A stretch of DNA of 26,635 nucleotides. Source: an uncultured Lachnoclostridium sp. Lineage in GTDB: Bacteria; Bacillota; Clostridia; Lachnospirales; Lachnospiraceae. The notes under the pieces are model-generated. The model did not search any database, was not told where the DNA came from, and saw only the letters and a list, made by a program, of their open reading frames with translations. Made by a program: the position numbers and the translations under genes. The DNA lies in contig CABQJX010000024.1 of assembly GCA_902464595.1 (NCBI GenBank), positions 1-26,635 on the forward strand, read 5' to 3'. Of this stretch, positions 22,469-26,635 are shown piece by piece (position 1 is the stretch's first letter; every line of letters starts with the position of its first letter).

Positions 22469-23896
22469 CTAAAATTTAAAATAGATAAATGCCTGATACG
22501 TACTGCTGACCATAAGGATGGTCCCCAGGATCAATAGAACGAGCATGACAGCTATATCTGATGCTTTCACCTGATCCTCATCAAAGAGGCGTGCCTTTAA
22601 TCCAGGGAACATCTGCTGTAAGGGGCCACAGAAAAGAACTGCCAGCACAAGAAGGAACAAAATCCTGTTGTTTGCAAAAATACGCGCATTCCATCCCCCA
22701 GCTGTGGGGATCACCATAGCCTTCAGCAGCACAAGCCCCTTAGACACAGACTCCACCCGGAAGAAAAGCCAGCCCACCGCCACTGCGGCCAATGTATAAA
22801 GGCGGTTAAGCCATTTAACTGGATTCTTTTCCAATATTTTTCCCAGCCAGAATCGTTCTGTCACCAGAAGAATGCCGTAATAAATTCCCCAAAGGATAAA
22901 ATTCATGCTTGCCCCATGCCACAGCCCTGTAGCCAAAAATACGATAAACAGGTTCACACAGGTACGGATCAGACCTTTCCTGTTTCCTCCTAAAGGTATA
23001 TATAAGTACTCCTTAAACCAGGTGGAAAGGGAAATATGCCACCGCCTCCAAAATTCGCTGACGGAGGTAGACAGATAGGGATAATTAAAGTTTTCCCGGT
23101 AGGTAAAACCAAACATTCTCCCCAATCCGATGGCCATATCAGAATAGCCGGAAAAGTCATAGTAGATCTGAAAGCTGTAAAGGATCAAGCCCAGCCAAAC
23201 GGTCACAGTTCCCAGCTGATGGGGCGGAAGCTCAAATATGCGGTCCGCAGTCTGTCCAAACATGTTGGCAAACACCATTTTTTTCCCGAGTCCATATACA
23301 AAGCGCTTGATACCATAGGCATGCATGGAAAGGCTTTCCCGCCGCCCCATGATCTGGGGCTCCAGTTCGTGGTATTTGACAATGGGACCTGACAGGATCT
23401 GTGGAAAAAGGGAGATGTAAAGTGCCAAATGAAGGAGATTTCTCTGAGCCGGATTCTCTCCCTTATAGGTATCCGACAGATAGGAAATACACTGAAAGGT
23501 GTAAAACGAGATACCGATCGGCAGGGCAATATCCCTGGGGGCAAATCCCTCCTTTCCCAAAACGGTATAGGCCAGCTCCAGAAAGAAATTAAAATATTTA
23601 AAATATCCTAAAAGAGCAAGGTTTGCCAGGATACTGACAGCAAAAACAAGCTTCTTTCCGACCGGCTTCCCTTGAGCCTTCCGGATGCCAGCTCTTTCTA
23701 TCGCCAGTCCAAAGCCATAATTCATCAAAACAGACAGGATCACCAGAACCACATACTTCGGCTCCCCCCAGCTGTAAAACAGCAGGCTGGCCGCCAGAAG
23801 GATCCCATTCTTTCCATTCCTGCCGGGAACCAGATAATACACAAAAGCCAGGGCCGGCAGAAAAAACCATACAAAGGTCAGAGAACTAAAAATCAT
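22469..23896 (-). CDS. MBOAT-family membrane O-acyltransferase (AlgI/DltB-like)
   Basis: Moves an acyl group, probably acetyl, across the membrane for O-acylation of an extracellular polymer. The 475-residue multi-helix protein has the family landmarks FYTFQCISYLSD (131-142), YYDFSGYSDMAIG (245-257), FWRRWHISLSTWF (282-294) and the putative catalytic His327 in GLWHGAS. The N-terminus IFSSLTFVWFFLPALAFVYY is standard for AlgI-like proteins. A DHHW/AlgJ-like partner follows directly, the usual two-component arrangement. It starts 3 nt after the MATE gene. DltB is excluded because no dltA, dltC or dltD accompanies it. Confidence 0.94.
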   Translation of the reverse strand: MIFSSLTFVWFFLPALAFVYYLVPGRNGKNGILLAASLLFYSWGEPKYVVLVILSVLMNYGFGLAIERAGIRKAQGKPVGKKLVFAVSILANLALLGYFKYFNFFLELAYTVLGKEGFAPRDIALPIGISFYTFQCISYLSDTYKGENPAQRNLLHLALYISLFPQILSGPIVKYHELEPQIMGRRESLSMHAYGIKRFVYGLGKKMVFANMFGQTADRIFELPPHQLGTVTVWLGLILYSFQIYYDFSGYSDMAIGLGRMFGFTYRENFNYPYLSTSVSEFWRRWHISLSTWFKEYLYIPLGGNRKGLIRTCVNLFIVFLATGLWHGASMNFILWGIYYGILLVTERFWLGKILEKNPVKWLNRLYTLAAVAVGWLFFRVESVSKGLVLLKAMVIPTAGGWNARIFANNRILFLLVLAVLFCGPLQQMFPGLKARLFDEDQVKASDIAVMLVLLILGTILMVSSTYQAFIYFKF

Positions 23897-23899
23897 AGA

Positions 23900-25249
23900 T
23901 TAAGTATCCTTTCTTGGAAGCTTTCGCCGAACCCGGCGGAAGGTGACCATATGGGCCGCTGCCGTTACCAGCCAGGATACAGGATAGGACAGATACAGCA
24001 CATCCAGGGACCGGAAGGCCGCAAACACAGTAAAGATCCATACAATACGCAGGCCGCAGGCCCCTGTCAGGGACACGAACATGGGGATGATGGAATATCC
24101 AAGCCCCCTTAGGCTTCCCACCATACAGTCCATGATGCCGCATAAGAAATAAGTGCCGCAGATGATCCTAAGGCGCAGCATTCCGTAATCCAAGACCTCT
24201 TGATTGGATGAGTAGATTCCTAAAAGCCCCTCCCCGGCAAACACAGCAGAAAGCCCCAGAAGAAGGCCTACCGCTGTGACAACGCCCAGACAGATGTACA
24301 TAATCCGGTTGATACGGCTGTATTTTCCTCCGCCCAGATTCTGGCTGGTAAAGCTTAAATTTGTCTGGTACACCGCATTCATAGCTGTATATACAAATCC
24401 CTCAATGTTAGCGGAAGCTGTATTCCCTGCCATGGCAATGGAGCCAAAGGAGTTGACAGAGGATTGGATCAGAACATTGGAAATAGAGAAGATCGCCCCC
24501 TGCATTCCTGCGGGAAGACCGATCTTTACAATACGGCGCAGCTTGTCCCGGTGGATCTTTAAAGCTGGAAGCTCCAGCTTCAAAGCCCCCTGCGCCCCCA
24601 TGAGGCTCCTTAAAACAAGAAACGCTGAAATATGCTCTGAGAGCACCGTAGCCCAGGCCACGCCCTCCACACCCATTCCCAAAACGATCACAAAAAACAG
24701 GTTGAGGCAGACATTGACCACACCGGAAGCGAACAGGAAATAAAGGGGCCTTCTGGTGTCCCCAATCGCTCTCAAAATAGCAGCGCCGAAATTGTACACC
24801 ATCAGTACCGGCATGCCCAGAAAATAGATCCGTATGTAAAGCTCCGACTGGCCCAATACGTCTTCAGGCGTGCCCATAAGGCGCAGCATAGGACCAGCCA
24901 GCCCGATGCCAAGCACCACCAGGATCAATCCGCTGACAATGCTGGTCATAATCGCCGTGTGAACTGTTTCGCTTACATCCCGGTCATTTTTAGCTCCATA
25001 ATACTGAGCCACCAGCACATTGACGCCTACAGAAAGACCCACAAATACATTGATCAGAAGATTGATCAATGACGTGGTGGAGCCTACCGCCGCCAATGCC
25101 TCACTTCCCACAAACCGCCCTACAACAATAATATCTGCCGCATTGAACAAAAGCTGCAGGATCCCGGACAGCATGAGGGGTATGGAAAATAATAGGATCT
25201 TCCCCAAAAGGGGGCCGTTTGTCATATCAATTTCATAGGATTTCTTCAT
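23900..25249 (-). CDS. MATE-family efflux transporter
   Basis: A twelve-helix cation-coupled exporter of the MATE family within the MOP flippase superfamily. The 449 residues start with YEIDMTNGPLLGKILLFSIPLMLSG-like sequence, followed by two homologous MatE halves (about 10-170 and 235-395). FNAADIIVVGRF in helix 2 is typical of the clostridial group. Two starts are possible. The ATG at 25267 directly abuts a TATAAT, so if that is the -10, transcription begins after it and the ATG for MKKSYE at 25249, used here, is the real start; its ribosome binding site is only moderate. Substrate unknown. It is the first gene of the nine-gene run to 15846. Confidence 0.92.
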   Translation of the reverse strand: MKKSYEIDMTNGPLLGKILLFSIPLMLSGILQLLFNAADIIVVGRFVGSEALAAVGSTTSLINLLINVFVGLSVGVNVLVAQYYGAKNDRDVSETVHTAIMTSIVSGLILVVLGIGLAGPMLRLMGTPEDVLGQSELYIRIYFLGMPVLMVYNFGAAILRAIGDTRRPLYFLFASGVVNVCLNLFFVIVLGMGVEGVAWATVLSEHISAFLVLRSLMGAQGALKLELPALKIHRDKLRRIVKIGLPAGMQGAIFSISNVLIQSSVNSFGSIAMAGNTASANIEGFVYTAMNAVYQTNLSFTSQNLGGGKYSRINRIMYICLGVVTAVGLLLGLSAVFAGEGLLGIYSSNQEVLDYGMLRLRIICGTYFLCGIMDCMVGSLRGLGYSIIPMFVSLTGACGLRIVWIFTVFAAFRSLDVLYLSYPVSWLVTAAAHMVTFRRVRRKLPRKDT

Positions 25250-25307
25250 TTCCGACCGCACTCCCATATTATAATTTCCCTAAAATCCTTATCTTAAAGC
25301 AATACGC

Positions 25308-25356
25308 AAAGGATGCAGTCCGGCTTTCCTTTCGGATCTGCCGGACTGCATCCTTT
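25308..25356. terminator. 17-bp perfect inverted repeat, probable terminator
   Basis: The arms 25308-25324 (AAAGGATGCAGTCCGGC) and 25340-25356 are exact reverse complements around a 15-nt loop. The hairpin begins 18 nt after the stop codon of the wall-binding protein. On the minus strand it is followed by TGCGTATTGCTTT, which is not a clean U-run, so termination may be partial or assisted. A candidate -10 TATAAT for the MATE gene follows at 25273-25268. Confidence 0.7.
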
Positions 25357-25373
25357 CGTTGATCATACCTTTA

Positions 25374-26126
25374 TCAGACCCGGACTCCGCTTCCGTTTAT
25401 CTGATAGCCGTCTATGGTGCAGTTCGTCTGCATCACCCCATTATCCGGAGATAGATAATACCATTGATCCTTGTACTCCTGCCACCCTGTCTTCATATAA
25501 CTGTCTGTGCCAAAGAAATACCACTTGTCGTTGATCATTGCCCAGGAGGTGAGATAACCCTCCTGATACAGGTATCTCCATCCTCTGGCGTCCTGTTCCC
25601 ACTTGCCTAAAAGGATATTGCGGTAACCACTCATATCCTCCTCCGGAAGGAGCATAAAATACCTGCTTACTTTCTGATCCTGATAGCACAGCTCCACAAT
25701 ATAACACTGTTCCAGATAATCATATTCCCCGGAAGAAGCATGTTCCTCCTTCTCTACGGTTTCAGGCCGCACCACCGGATAATGAGTATCTTCCTTCAGG
25801 CCCCGGACCGTACATTCCAGATACTTTTGAGTATCGCCGGCATAGGTCACCAGATAATAGTTTAAAACTGCCTCCGACAGATCTACATCTCCCCGATCCT
25901 TTGTAACCGTAAATGTATCATTTTCTGAAACACGGTATCCGATCCGGTAGGTAGAGTATCCGTCATAAATGGCTGTCCTCCTGCTGTTCACATCCATATG
26001 AAGCGTTACAGGCACATCAGCCTTAAAAGTGGAGGAGGATGCCTCTGAGACAAAAACGGCCCCCACGGCAAAAGTCACTGTCAGAAGCGCGGTAAGCAAG
26101 CGCTTTGCGGCTTTAAGCTGCCTCAT
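25374..26126 (-). CDS. Secreted protein with C-terminal cell-wall-binding repeats
   Basis: A 250-residue exported protein of unknown function. It starts with a basic signal peptide (MRQLKAAKRLLTALL, cleavage probably near VSEAS). Residues of about 32-170 form a beta-rich domain I do not recognise, and 174-250 carry wall-binding repeats (KWEQDARGWRYL, DKWYFFGTDSYMKTGW, DQWYYLSPDNGVMQ). It shares the KW-x-QDARGW opening and the following repeats with the protein at 2558-3517, so the two probably anchor in the same way. The GAGGAGG site before the ATG is strong. It lies 79 nt after tyrS and is followed by a long hairpin. Confidence 0.85.
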   Translation of the reverse strand: MRQLKAAKRLLTALLTVTFAVGAVFVSEASSSTFKADVPVTLHMDVNSRRTAIYDGYSTYRIGYRVSENDTFTVTKDRGDVDLSEAVLNYYLVTYAGDTQKYLECTVRGLKEDTHYPVVRPETVEKEEHASSGEYDYLEQCYIVELCYQDQKVSRYFMLLPEEDMSGYRNILLGKWEQDARGWRYLYQEGYLTSWAMINDKWYFFGTDSYMKTGWQEYKDQWYYLSPDNGVMQTNCTIDGYQINGSGVRV

Positions 26127-26205
26127 TTCTTCCTCCTCTCTGCATCCTGTCTGTTACAAACCACTTCCGTCAAAAATCATTTCTGTCATTGTAAAGCTTC
26201 TATAA

Positions 26206-26635
26206 TTACAAAATAACCTTCTTAAAATTCTTCTTTCCTCTTTTGACCACAGCGCCGTCTCCCTCAAAGGCTGCCTTGTCAAACTGGGCCTTAATATCTT
26301 TTACGACCTCGCCGTTGACGGATACTCCTCCCTGCTCCACATTTCTTCTCGCCTCAGAGCGGGATCCAGCCAGACCGGATTTTGTCAGGATTGTCAAAAT
26401 ATCAATCGAACCCTCTGCAAAATCCTCCTCAGACAGCTGGCAGGTAGGCATGTTCTCGGTATTTCCTCCATTGGCGAACAGAGCTCTTGCCCCTTCCTGC
26501 GCCTTGGAAGCTTCTTCCTCGCCGTGCACCAGTTTGGTCAGCTCGAAGGCAAGTATCTCCTTTGCCTGATTTAACTGGCTTCCCTCCCACTTGTCCATCT
26601 CGTCGATCTGCTCCAGGGGCAGGAAGGTCAGCATC
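26206..26635 (-). CDS. tyrS: Tyrosyl-tRNA synthetase, C-terminal part (cut by the window edge)
   Basis: Charges tRNA-Tyr with tyrosine. Only the last 143 or so residues are inside the window; the catalytic Rossmann domain with HIGH-like and KMSKS motifs lies beyond the right edge. What is visible is the helical anticodon-binding region (FLPLEQIDEM, QAKEILAFELTKLVHG, ALFANGG) followed by an S4 RNA-binding domain (ILTKSGLAGSRSEARRNVEQGGVSVNG) and the short C-terminal tail ending KKNFKKVIL. This arrangement matches the bacterial TyrRS C-terminus. The apparent first Met near the edge is internal and is not a start. Confidence 0.93.
   Translation of the reverse strand, partial: MLTFLPLEQIDEMDKWEGSQLNQAKEILAFELTKLVHGEEEASKAQEGARALFANGGNTENMPTCQLSEEDFAEGSIDILTILTKSGLAGSRSEARRNVEQGGVSVNGEVVKDIKAQFDKAAFEGDGAVVKRGKKNFKKVIL

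Noticed and set aside
21662..22537. Plus-strand open frame of 291 codons antisense to the DHHW and MBOAT genes
   Set aside because: Crosses the boundary of two conserved genes and has no family motif; shadow of the minus-strand coding bias.

Overview
The window looks like a stretch of a low-to-mid GC Gram-positive genome of the Clostridia, most likely Lachnospiraceae. The grounds are strong GGAGG ribosome binding sites, lipobox signal peptides, secreted proteins with Trp/Tyr-rich cell-wall-binding repeats, a streptococcal Ami-like oligopeptide transporter, and an AraC-controlled sugar ABC system without its own ATPase. The family placement is inference from protein character, not from a search. 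All 24 genes I support lie on the minus strand, so the window reads biologically from right to left. I see no tRNA, rRNA, CRISPR array, transposase or phage gene.

Layout in the direction of transcription. (1) Right edge, 26635-25300: the C-terminal part of tyrosyl-tRNA synthetase, then a secreted cell-wall-binding protein closed by a 17-bp perfect hairpin. (2) 25249-15846: a tight run of nine genes with short gaps or overlaps. It holds a MATE exporter, an MBOAT O-acyltransferase with its DHHW/AlgJ-like SGNH partner, a PfkB sugar kinase, a YfcE phosphodiesterase, a THUMP-type rRNA methyltransferase, a papain-family lipoprotein protease with a tetrapeptide-repeat insert, RdgB dITPase, and a second YfcE-type phosphoesterase. 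(3) 15840-10070: an AT-richer sugar-acid module consisting of an AraC regulator with an apparently leaderless mRNA, a sugar-binding lipoprotein, two CUT1-type permeases and a mannonate-dehydratase-subgroup enzyme of the enolase superfamily. It is preceded by a 148-bp intergenic inverted-repeat structure. (4) 9964-2558: an oligopeptide ABC operon in the order oppA-oppB-oppC-oppD-oppF, continuing through a small membrane protein (ATGA overlap) and possibly into a second cell-wall-binding protein. Its leader combines a good sigma-A promoter with an immediate intrinsic-terminator-like hairpin. (5) 2387-63: enolase followed by mannose-6-phosphate isomerase.

Functionally the window is mostly nutrient uptake (peptides, a sugar or sugar acid), envelope modification (acyltransferase pair, wall-binding proteins, secreted protease) and housekeeping. 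Most genes belong to known families. The interesting material is mainly regulatory and architectural: the oppA leader hairpin, the leaderless AraC promoter with an overlapping palindrome, the operator-like sequences before the sugar-binding protein, the repeat-split lectin-like domain of the protease, and the uncharacterised membrane protein coupled to oppF. I did not find a clearly new multi-gene system.
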